Assembly (NCBI GenBank): GCA_946482335.1
Contig: CAMLRG010000013.1
Coordinates: forward strand, 1 to 48,776
Source of the DNA: an uncultured Duganella sp.
GTDB lineage: Bacteria; Pseudomonadota; Gammaproteobacteria; Burkholderiales; Burkholderiaceae
Direction of reading: 5' to 3'
Length of the DNA: 48,776 bases
Of this stretch, positions 1-6,916 are shown piece by piece. The number at the start of each line of letters is the position of its first letter. Position 1 is the stretch's first letter. The notes below the pieces were generated by a model, which had not been told where the DNA came from, searched no databases, and saw only the letters and a program-made list of their open reading frames with translations. Made by a program: the position numbers and the translations under genes.

Positions 1-986
1 TAGAACGCGGGCAGGCGCATGCCCAGCACGTCAGCGCTTTCGAGGAAGAACGGACGCTTTTCCGGCAGGCTGAGGGCGATGCGGCTGGTGCTGCTGGTGG
101 GGGCGTCGATTTCCACTTGCGAGAAATCGGGGTTGAGCGTGGCGTTGAACACCCAGTCGGCCCGCGGCCGGGCACTGATGTCAAGGCCGGCGCTGCTTGC
201 GCTGCCGCCCCGGCCATAGTCGCGCATGGTGCGGTGCGTCAGCTCCGGGCGCAGCTCCCAGGTCGACTTGTCGCGCACTGCCGGCAGCACTTGCGCCATG
301 CCCTCGATTTCTTCCATGCCGGCGATGAAATGCAGCGCTTCCTTGCTCAACGGAACGCTAAGCAGCAGCATGCCGTCGGCGTGCGGCACGCTGCGTTCGA
401 CCATCAGCCGCCACGGCCGCGCTTCGTCGTAGGGGAAGCGCAGGCTGGAGAGAGGCCAGCGCACTTCCATCGCATAGCCGTCCGGCAGCAACTGGACCGC
501 GCTCTCCACCGGGTAATCGGGGCCCAGGTCGTCCTCATCCTCGTCGGCGCGGTAAATGCCGTCGCTGAGCACCCCGGCCACATTGACGCGCACGAATTGC
601 GCCGAGCGTCCATGGCCGCTGGGGTCGATCCAGATCCCGATAAAGTCCTGGTCGCGGTCGACCTTGTCGCGCCGCGCCAGCGCGCCATTCAGCGTCTTCC
701 TGTCGCCATTCCAGGCGCGGATGCCGAACACCAGCGCATCCTGGTCGACCAGCAATTGCACCGTGGTGCGCAGGTGGCCCGGCGCATCGCGCCCATCTTC
801 GGGCTGGAACTGGAAGAAGCGGCTACTGGCCGGTGCAGTGGCCCACAGCGGCTCGTCCAGCTTGCCGTCCAGCCGGATCGCCAGCGGCCCTGGCGACACG
901 CGCGCGGCGATACCCCGCCCCTCCACGGCAAAGGCCGGCAAGGACAGCAGCATGGCGAGCAGGGGCAAGGCACGTCGTATCGTCAT
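1..986 (-). CDS. DUF5916-type protein with N-terminal CBM9-like domain, 3' part missing
   Basis: The reading frame is open from the ATG at 986 to the left edge, giving 328 residues without a stop, so the C-terminal part lies outside the window. The N-terminus is a clear Sec signal peptide (MTIRRALPLLAMLLSLPAFA). It is followed by a CBM9-like beta-sandwich region with the pattern IRLDGKLDEPLWATA and later DFIGIWIDPSGHG. The text near the edge (NPDFSQVEID, EKRPFFLES) is typical of DUF5916 proteins, which usually continue as a predicted outer-membrane beta-barrel. An in-frame TAA just upstream rules out a longer start. The biochemical role is not known for the family. Membership is inferred from recognised sequence patterns rather than an alignment. 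Confidence 0.8.
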   Translation of the reverse strand, partial: MTIRRALPLLAMLLSLPAFAVEGRGIAARVSPGPLAIRLDGKLDEPLWATAPASSRFFQFQPEDGRDAPGHLRTTVQLLVDQDALVFGIRAWNGDRKTLNGALARRDKVDRDQDFIGIWIDPSGHGRSAQFVRVNVAGVLSDGIYRADEDEDDLGPDYPVESAVQLLPDGYAMEVRWPLSSLRFPYDEARPWRLMVERSVPHADGMLLLSVPLSKEALHFIAGMEEIEGMAQVLPAVRDKSTWELRPELTHRTMRDYGRGGSASSAGLDISARPRADWVFNATLNPDFSQVEIDAPTSSTSRIALSLPEKRPFFLESADVLGMRLPAF

Positions 987-995
987 CGTGCCGGG

Positions 996-1024
996 ATTAT
1001 AGATTTAGCAACTCCGTCGGGCAA
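996..1024 (-). promoter_or_regulatory. sigma70 promoter of the DUF5916 gene, nearly leaderless
   Basis: Read on the minus strand, TTGCCC (1024-1019) is followed by a 17-base spacer and a perfect TATAAT (1001-996). The ATG at 986 begins only nine bases after the -10, so the transcript would carry a 5' leader of about 2-4 bases. No Shine-Dalgarno sequence is visible, which agrees with leaderless or near-leaderless translation. The promoter sits between the GlxA-type gene's stop codon and this gene, so the gene need not be co-transcribed with it. Confidence 0.6.
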
Positions 1025-1029
1025 GCGTG

Positions 1030-1980
1030 CTAGCCATCCGGACACTGGAAGCGGTCACGGTAGGCCGTGGGCGTGCTTTGCAGCTGGGCGCGGAAATGCT
1101 GGCGCAGCGACATGGCGCTGCCGAAACCGGCCGCCTGGGCCACCGCTTCGACCGACGCATCGGTGGTCTCGAGCATACGCTGGGCGTGCGCCAGGCGCTG
1201 GTTCAGCAGCCACTGCTTGAACGAGGTGCCGGTGGCTTGCCGGAAGTGGCGGGTGAAGTTGCGGCGGCTCATGGCGGCGCGCCGCGCCAGCGCATCCAGG
1301 CTGTGCTCTTCCGCCAGCCGGTGCTGCACCCAGTCCAGCACCTGCGCCAGGCGGTTGTCGCTCGCCGTCGCGGGCAGCGGACGCTCGATGAACTGCGCCT
1401 GCCCGCCCTCGCGGTGCGGCGCCACCAGCAGGTTGCGCGCGACCCTGTTGGCAAAGTCGGCCCCGGCCCATTTGCGCAGCAGGTAGAGCGAGCAGTCCAG
1501 CCCCGCCGCCACCCCGGCCGACGTCACCACGTCGCCCTCGTCCACGTACAGCACGTCCTCGTCGATCTTCACCTGCGGCCGGCGTTGCGCCAGTTTGTCG
1601 GCAAATGCCCAGTGGGTGGTCGCCGTGCGCCCGTCGAGCAAGCCTGCCTCGGCCAGCGGAAAGGCGCCCAGGCACAGGCCGACGATGGTCGCGCCGCGCG
1701 CGTGCGCGCGCTGCAAGGCTTGCAACAGGGCCGGCGGCGACGGGCGGCAATCGTCGTGCCAGGTCGGCATGATCACGACGTCCGCACCAGCCAGCACGCG
1801 CAGCGACTTGCCGGTCGCGATGGCGAAGCCCGCCGAAGTGCGCATCGGGCCGCGCTCGGTGGCGCAGACGGTCACTTCGAACAAGGGTTCGGCATGCCGT
1901 CCGCCGAACACCAGGCATGGCACGGACAGGTGGAACGGGGTGATGCCGTCGAAGGCGATAATGGCCACTTTTTTTCGCAT
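1030..1980 (-). CDS. GlxA-family AraC transcriptional regulator (DJ-1/PfpI + HTH)
   Basis: This 316-residue protein has two parts. Residues about 3-180 are a DJ-1/PfpI amidase-like domain, including the nucleophile-elbow-like stretch GLCLGAFPLAEAG with a cysteine. Residues about 215-310 are an AraC-type double helix-turn-helix (SLDALARRAAMSRRNFTRHF, then SVEAVAQAAGFGSAMSLRQHF). GlxA-type regulators generally sense small metabolites, often nitrogen compounds, and act on neighbouring genes. The isochorismatase-family gene diverges from it and is a plausible target. The start at 1980 was chosen because the DJ-1 fold begins at once with MRKKVAIIAFDG. The 21 codons upstream are low-complexity and overlap a TATAAT box. 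The effector is unknown. Confidence 0.88.
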   Translation of the reverse strand: MRKKVAIIAFDGITPFHLSVPCLVFGGRHAEPLFEVTVCATERGPMRTSAGFAIATGKSLRVLAGADVVIMPTWHDDCRPSPPALLQALQRAHARGATIVGLCLGAFPLAEAGLLDGRTATTHWAFADKLAQRRPQVKIDEDVLYVDEGDVVTSAGVAAGLDCSLYLLRKWAGADFANRVARNLLVAPHREGGQAQFIERPLPATASDNRLAQVLDWVQHRLAEEHSLDALARRAAMSRRNFTRHFRQATGTSFKQWLLNQRLAHAQRMLETTDASVEAVAQAAGFGSAMSLRQHFRAQLQSTPTAYRDRFQCPDG

Positions 1981-1986
1981 GGCCCG

Positions 1987-1992
1987 ATTATA
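1987..1992 (-). promoter_or_regulatory. -10 box of the GlxA-type regulator, leaderless
   Basis: A perfect TATAAT on the minus strand ends six bases before the ATG at 1980, so transcription should start at or next to the start codon. No convincing -35 lies 16-18 bases upstream, so activation or an extended contact may be needed. The box is part of an imperfect inverted repeat (GATTATATCGAATATC on the plus strand), which could be an autoregulatory site. Confidence 0.45.
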
Positions 1993-2078
1993 TCGAATAT
2001 CGTCCTGCGGGCCACTGTCGCGATGGCGGCGCCGGCCGCACAATGGCAGCCATCAACAACGCAAAAGGAGGACTTGCC

Positions 2079-2714
2079 ATGCCACGCCGCGCCCTGATCG
2101 TGATCGATGTACAAAACGAATACTTCACCGGCAAGCTGCCGATCGAATACCCGCCAGTCGAACAGTCGCTGCCCAATATCGTGCAAGCCATGAAGGCGGC
2201 GCGCGAAAGCGGCATCCCGGTGGTGGTGGTGCAGCACGACACCCCGGCCGGCGCGCCGCTGTTCGCCGTCGGCTCGGACGGCTGGCAATTGCACCCGCAA
2301 GTGGCCGCGCTGGGTGCCGACCATCACATCAACAAGAAGCTGGCCAGCAGTTTCACCGGCACCGGCCTGGCGCAATGGCTGGCCGACAAGGGGATCGATA
2401 CCTTGACCATCGCCGGCTACATGACGCACAACTGCAATGCCTCGACCATCTATGAGGCGGCGCACCTGGGCCTGGCCGTCGAAGTCCTGTCCGATGCCAC
2501 TGGTTCCTTGCCTTATGAGAATGCGGCCGGCAGCGCCACGGCGGAAGAGATCCACCGCGTCTTCAGTGTCGTGTTCCACTCGAACTTCGCCGCCGTCACG
2601 ACGACGCGCGAATGGGCCGACGCTGCCAGCGCCGGCCGCTCGCTGGCGAAGGACAATATCTATTTGTCCAATTTGCGCGCACGCGACAGCTTGGGCCGCG
2701 CTTCGTCGGTCTGA
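2079..2714 (+). CDS. isochorismatase-family cysteine hydrolase
   Basis: This is a 211-residue cysteine hydrolase of the isochorismatase-like fold. The catalytic triad is visible: Asp10 in ALIVIDVQNEY, Lys86 or Lys87 in HHINKKLASSFTGT, and Cys119 in YMTHNCNAST. The family includes nicotinamidases, isochorismatases and other amide hydrolases, and the substrate cannot be read from the sequence. The start at 2079 is supported by AAAGGAGG seven bases upstream; an upstream ATG at 2043 lacks such a site. It diverges from the GlxA-type regulator, a pairing often seen for regulators and their target hydrolase. Its last 55 bases overlap the convergent small gene at 2660-3022. Confidence 0.9.
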   Translation: MPRRALIVIDVQNEYFTGKLPIEYPPVEQSLPNIVQAMKAARESGIPVVVVQHDTPAGAPLFAVGSDGWQLHPQVAALGADHHINKKLASSFTGTGLAQWLADKGIDTLTIAGYMTHNCNASTIYEAAHLGLAVEVLSDATGSLPYENAAGSATAEEIHRVFSVVFHSNFAAVTTTREWADAASAGRSLAKDNIYLSNLRARDSLGRASSV

Positions 2715-3022
2715 CGCTTGCCGGCAGGGCCGGTGGCCGACTCTTGCGCGCCGGCGTGCTGGTCCTGCTGCATGCTGCCGCCAGTTTCGGTTCGCTGGCG
2801 CATCCGTTCCGCAGATTGGCGTGCCGCCCAGCCGGTCTGCTGGCCCGCCACCCCGCCCTGCTCGCCTACACCAGCCGTATCGCGCTGCAGGTTGTCGCTG
2901 CCGCGCTGGATATTGCTGCCTTGCGGCACTCCGCCCTGCTCCGGACCAGGCTCGACGCCCGGCGCCCGGCCTTTCAAGCTGCCGGGTGCGACGGGATTCA
3001 TCTTTTCCTTGCTTGTGCTCAT
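2660..3022 (-). CDS. small hydrophilic protein of unknown function
   Basis: This frame encodes 120 residues beginning MSTSKEKMNPVAPGSLKGR. It is rich in Gly, Gln, Glu, Arg and Pro, has no hydrophobic segment and no cysteine, and is probably disordered. I do not recognise it. The start at 3022 is supported by AGAGGAG six bases upstream on the minus strand, better than the longer frame beginning at 3103. The opposite-strand frames here are arginine/alanine-rich shadow frames. Its 3' end overlaps the isochorismatase-family gene by 55 bases tail to tail, which is unusual enough to keep the confidence moderate. Confidence 0.55.
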   Translation of the reverse strand: MSTSKEKMNPVAPGSLKGRAPGVEPGPEQGGVPQGSNIQRGSDNLQRDTAGVGEQGGVAGQQTGWAARQSAERMRQRTETGGSMQQDQHAGAQESATGPAGKRQTDEARPKLSRARKLDK

Positions 3023-3223
3023 CGTTCTCTCCTCTGAACGTGTCATGGGCACATCATGCGCCCACCCCTGCACCAGCTGTATCGGCGTGGGGCAGGCAGC
3101 CATGTAGGAGAGCGCCTATATTGGCGTATTACGGTGAACTTTTCGCATAGTGTCCTGTCCAAGCTCAATATCCATCGGGCCGACAGACCGCAGAGTGTCG
3201 AAAACACAGCTGCGGGAGCCACC

Positions 3224-3505
3224 ATGGATTACGAAGAACGGATTGCTAAAGTCGAGGCACTTGTGGAAACTTCCAAGGTCGATATTAACCGGCTCTACGA
3301 CGCGATTACAGAGCTGCGGCAGCATACAGATAAGAGCATTGCCGACCTCCAGGCGCATACCGACAATGGCCTCGCCGAGCTGCGCGCCAGCCTCGATGCG
3401 CACCGCAGGGAAACCAGCGCCAATATGCGCTGGATGATCGGCCTGACGCTCGTCAATACATCGATGATCCTGGGCCTGTCCGGACGGATCTTCGGCCTGT
3501 ACTGA
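3224..3505 (+). CDS. small coiled-coil protein with one C-terminal membrane segment
   Basis: This 93-residue protein has an amphipathic heptad-rich region (residues about 3-65, with spaced Leu/Ile such as VEALVETSKVDINRLYDAI). A single hydrophobic segment of about 20 residues follows near the C-terminus (MIGLTLVNTSMILGLSG). The layout suggests a tail-anchored cytoplasmic coiled coil. Similar small proteins are common near phage or stress genes, but I see no phage context and assign no function. A GGGAG sequence upstream of the ATG supports the start. The stop lies four bases from that of the convergent sugar dehydrogenase gene. Confidence 0.7.
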   Translation: MDYEERIAKVEALVETSKVDINRLYDAITELRQHTDKSIADLQAHTDNGLAELRASLDAHRRETSANMRWMIGLTLVNTSMILGLSGRIFGLY

Positions 3506-3508
3506 GCT

Positions 3509-4441
3509 TTATTCGATGTACGGCTCGACGCTGGACAGTTTGCCGACCAGGAAGGCATCGGCAACTGCTTGCAGCGGCGAGAGGTCAACGTCGGAACGGC
3601 CCTCGGCAACCAGGCGCCGGAAATGTTCGTACATGGACGGGTATTCGCGGTCCGGCTCATCCAGCACCACTTTGCCATTCACTTCCATGATACGGCCGCC
3701 GAGGTGCAGGGCCATGGTGTCGCCGGCCACCGACTCGACCAGGATGCTCCAGGTTTGCTGGCCCAGCTGCAGGAAGTCGAACTCGGCGTCGATTGGGAAA
3801 CCCTGCCCGGCCACCATGTCGAGCTCGGCCCGGATCGGAGCGCTGCAGTTGGACGGCACGTGCAGGGCCGCCTTGCGCACCAGCGCCGCGCCGCCCAGCA
3901 GCCGGGTCAGGATCGACAGCGCGTTGATGCCGGGATCGAAAACGCCCATGCCGCCGGCTTCAAAGATCCATTTCTGGCCCGGGTGCCATTGCCGCACATT
4001 TTCCTTCCAGCGGATCTGCACCGACTTGATGGGCCGCGCCAGCATCCAGTTGCGGGCACTTTCCACGCCGGGCGCGAAACGCGAATGCCAGCCTGCCAGC
4101 GCCGTCACGCCATGCTGCGCCGCCATGGCTGCGATCGCGGCTGCCTCGCCCAGCGTGGCGGCCGGCGGCTTCTCCAGGAATACGTGCCTGCCGGCGGCGA
4201 TGGCTTCGCACGCCAGTTTGTGGCGCACCTGCGGCGGCGTGCAGATCGCGACCGCCTGGATTTCGGGATGGGCCGCCAGCATGGCGCCCATGTCCGGGTA
4301 ACGCAACACACCTTCCGGCGCGCTGGCCGGCGAGCAGCCCGCCACCAGCTCCAAGCCCTGGTTGCCGCGGATCGCGGGGATATGCTGGTCGACCGCGATC
4401 TTGCCCAGTCCAACCAAGCCGATTTTCAATGCAGATGCCAT
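3509..4441 (-). CDS. Gfo/Idh/MocA-family aldose 1-dehydrogenase (galactose/arabinose type)
   Basis: The 310-residue protein is a cytoplasmic NAD(P)-dependent oxidoreductase. It has a Rossmann signature (IGLVGLGKIAVDQHIPAI), the family's EKP motif (FLEKPPAATLGEA, about residue 95) and the substrate-domain stretch KWIFEAGGMGVFDPGINALS. That stretch resembles bacterial D-galactose and L-arabinose 1-dehydrogenases of the oxidative, non-phosphorylating pathways. It is the last gene of the symporter-TBDR-GH35 operon. AAAGGAG overlaps the GH35 stop and precedes this ATG by seven bases, which also fixes the start. Oxidation of the galactose freed by the upstream beta-galactosidase is the natural reading. 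Arabinose is equally possible from sequence alone. Confidence 0.85.
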   Translation of the reverse strand: MASALKIGLVGLGKIAVDQHIPAIRGNQGLELVAGCSPASAPEGVLRYPDMGAMLAAHPEIQAVAICTPPQVRHKLACEAIAAGRHVFLEKPPAATLGEAAAIAAMAAQHGVTALAGWHSRFAPGVESARNWMLARPIKSVQIRWKENVRQWHPGQKWIFEAGGMGVFDPGINALSILTRLLGGAALVRKAALHVPSNCSAPIRAELDMVAGQGFPIDAEFDFLQLGQQTWSILVESVAGDTMALHLGGRIMEVNGKVVLDEPDREYPSMYEHFRRLVAEGRSDVDLSPLQAVADAFLVGKLSSVEPYIE

Positions 4442-4454
4442 GCTAGAACTCCTT

Positions 4455-6902
4455 TCAATGGCCAATTTCGATACGATACACCGGCGTTACCTTCACGCCG
4501 CGCAATTCCGCCAATTGTGCCTGGCCGTTGAACGCGGGACGGTGCTCCTTCGGCAGGTAGATCGGCGCATCGGCCCGCAGCGGCAGCACGGTCAGGTTCA
4601 GCGCCGCCTTGTCGCGCGCCGGCAGGTTATGCAGGGCGAATTGCCATGGCTGGCCGTTGTAATACCAGTCGTCGACCATGCGCGTGCCCTCGAACAGGCG
4701 CGCCACGTCGCCGACAAAGTCGATTTCCAGCAACGCCGAATCGACGCCCTTCGGCCGCGTCGTGCCGAGCGACAGTTCCCACGCGGCGGAATTGCCGAAT
4801 GCTTCCGGGTCTGGCTGCACGGCGGCCTTGGCGTTGCCGCCGATCTTGACCGGCGGTACCGGCTGTGCCGCGCGCAGCTGGCGGGTTGACACGGCCACGC
4901 TTTGCGCCGGCAGCGTTGCCTCGACCACCTGGAAAATGCCCTCCTTGCCGCCCACCTTGAGTGCTGCGCTGCCCTTGAGCGGGAGCGGCATGGCCGGGAA
5001 TACGGCGGCGCGGAAAGCCGGCTTGCCGGCCGAACGCAACACCAGCTTGCCATCCGCAAAATGCGCCTGGCTGTCGGTGACGACCAGGCGGCGTTCTCCC
5101 TGCAGTTGGCCGATGGCCAGCTGGCGCGCCTGTTGCTGCGACAATACCAACACCGTCACCGGCTTCCTGCCCGCGCAATCGAGGGTCAAGGCCGCGTCCA
5201 TTCCAGGCTGCACACCTTCCACCACGACCGCGCCCGCCGTATCGGCCAGGCGGGCGCGCGGCGCCTTGATGCAGGCGCGCACCGACGCGTCAAACGCGAA
5301 CTCGGGGGCGACCCCGTCCTGCGCCGCGAAGACGAAGACGCTGCCGGCCTTGCCGCGTTCCAGCCGCGCTACCGGTTGCGCCGTGGCGTAACTGAGCCGA
5401 TGACCGTCCAGGTCGAAATTGACCGGCCAGAAGAAGTAGCTGCCTGCCGCGATATCAACCGGCTGGCGCGGCAGGGTCACATTGCCCGCCGGCAGTTGCA
5501 GCGAGAACTGCACCTGTTTCTGCGCCGGCAACGCATATTGGCGGATGTAGCCGTTATAGAACAGGAAGGCTTGCTCGCCCTTGCTGCGCACCGCCCAGCG
5601 TGGCGCCGACAGGTCGGCCGGATCGGCCGGCACCACCGTCGGCTTGCGAACGGTCATCGGCGCCAGGCGCGCGCCGAAATCGTTCATGAAATAGTGGAAG
5701 GGGCGCAGGTAGGCCAGCACGTCGCGCTGCTGGCCGTCCGGCCCGAGCGGCGCGTTGAAGTCGTAATTGATGGCGGGCGTGTCGTTGTAGCCGCCGCTGC
5801 GCGTGCTCTCTTCCAGGGTCGTCATGCCGACCGGGTTGCGGCCGCCATGGAACATGTAATAACCCATCAGGTTGACGCCCGATCCCATCTGCACCGGCAA
5901 GGTGGACGCGATGTCGTCCGGCGTGACCAGGGTGCGCCGGCGGTACATGGCCGGCAGGCCCGCGCCGTATTCCGCGCCGAGGAATGGCGTCAGGTGCATA
6001 TCGGTTTCCGCCGTGCCTTTCTGCGTGGCGCGGGTTTGCGCGCCCAGGTCGCCGCTGACGCGCGTGTCAAAGCGGAAGGCATAAGTTTCCTTCGGCGCCA
6101 GCTCGCGCGTGCTGGTGGCCCATGGCTCGTCCTGGTAACCGCCGAAGACCGGCACCACTTCCCCCGACGGGTAGAGCGTGTGGTCCCAGCCCGTCACGGT
6201 ATAGAACGGCACGTCGATCCCAGCCTTGACCGCCATGCCCTTCAGCGTGGCGATATGGCCGGCACCCTTGCCCGGCCCGGCGAGGTTGTACTCGTTTTCG
6301 ATCTGGGCACCGATCACCGGACCGCCCTGCTTCCACAGCAAGCCATCCACCTGGCGCGCGATTTCGCGGTAGAAGCGGTCGACGTACTTCAAGTATTGCG
6401 GGTCGTCCTGGCGCGTCGGCATGGCATCGACCACCCAGTCCGGGATGCCGCCATAGCGCACTTCGGCATGCGACCAGGGACCGACGCGTATCCAGACTTC
6501 CAGCCCCGCCTTGTGGGCCAGCTGGATGAAGCGCCGCAGGTCGCGGTTGCCGCGCCAGTTGAACTTCCCTTCGCTTTCCTCGTGGTGGTTCCAGATGATG
6601 TAGCTGGCCACCACATCGATGCCGGCCGACTTCATCTTGGCCAGTTCGGATTCCCAGCTCTCGGCCGGGCTGCGCGTGTAATGGAACTCGCCCATCACCG
6701 GCAGCCAGGGCTGGCCGTCACGGGTCAGGTACTGGTTGTTGATACCCAGGACGTGGCCGCCGGGTGCCACGGCCGTGCCCATCCTGATATGGCCGGTCGT
6801 GGGCCCCGGCGCGGGCGCGCTGGCATCGACTGCCAGCACTTGCCCCGCCTGCGCGGCGTGGCACAGGGCCAGCGCTGCCAGGCATAGCGTGTTGCGGATC
6901 AT
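4455..6902 (-). CDS. GH35 beta-galactosidase, exported
   Basis: The 815-residue protein has a signal peptide (MIRNTLCLAALALCHAAQAG) and a GH35 TIM barrel over about residues 45-400. The acid/base is Glu204 in GAQIENEYN and the likely nucleophile is Glu311 in LGAEYGAG. A beta-rich C-terminal half follows, with probable jelly-roll domains including FLFYNGYIRQYALP and the region near VDDWYYNGQPW. It should release terminal beta-galactose from oligosaccharides in the periplasm or at the cell surface. The start at 6902 has GGGAGG upstream and begins the signal peptide; longer frames only add basic low-complexity residues. It lies 15 bases after the TBDR gene and 14 bases before the sugar dehydrogenase gene, so the three are one transcription unit. 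Confidence 0.92.
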   Translation of the reverse strand: MIRNTLCLAALALCHAAQAGQVLAVDASAPAPGPTTGHIRMGTAVAPGGHVLGINNQYLTRDGQPWLPVMGEFHYTRSPAESWESELAKMKSAGIDVVASYIIWNHHEESEGKFNWRGNRDLRRFIQLAHKAGLEVWIRVGPWSHAEVRYGGIPDWVVDAMPTRQDDPQYLKYVDRFYREIARQVDGLLWKQGGPVIGAQIENEYNLAGPGKGAGHIATLKGMAVKAGIDVPFYTVTGWDHTLYPSGEVVPVFGGYQDEPWATSTRELAPKETYAFRFDTRVSGDLGAQTRATQKGTAETDMHLTPFLGAEYGAGLPAMYRRRTLVTPDDIASTLPVQMGSGVNLMGYYMFHGGRNPVGMTTLEESTRSGGYNDTPAINYDFNAPLGPDGQQRDVLAYLRPFHYFMNDFGARLAPMTVRKPTVVPADPADLSAPRWAVRSKGEQAFLFYNGYIRQYALPAQKQVQFSLQLPAGNVTLPRQPVDIAAGSYFFWPVNFDLDGHRLSYATAQPVARLERGKAGSVFVFAAQDGVAPEFAFDASVRACIKAPRARLADTAGAVVVEGVQPGMDAALTLDCAGRKPVTVLVLSQQQARQLAIGQLQGERRLVVTDSQAHFADGKLVLRSAGKPAFRAAVFPAMPLPLKGSAALKVGGKEGIFQVVEATLPAQSVAVSTRQLRAAQPVPPVKIGGNAKAAVQPDPEAFGNSAAWELSLGTTRPKGVDSALLEIDFVGDVARLFEGTRMVDDWYYNGQPWQFALHNLPARDKAALNLTVLPLRADAPIYLPKEHRPAFNGQAQLAELRGVKVTPVYRIEIGH

Positions 6903-6916
6903 TGGCGCGCCTCCCA

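Noticed and set aside
117..1220. Plus-strand open frame of 367 codons at the left end
   Set aside because: It is the shadow of the truncated DUF5916 gene, which has a signal peptide, a promoter and a coherent domain on the minus strand.
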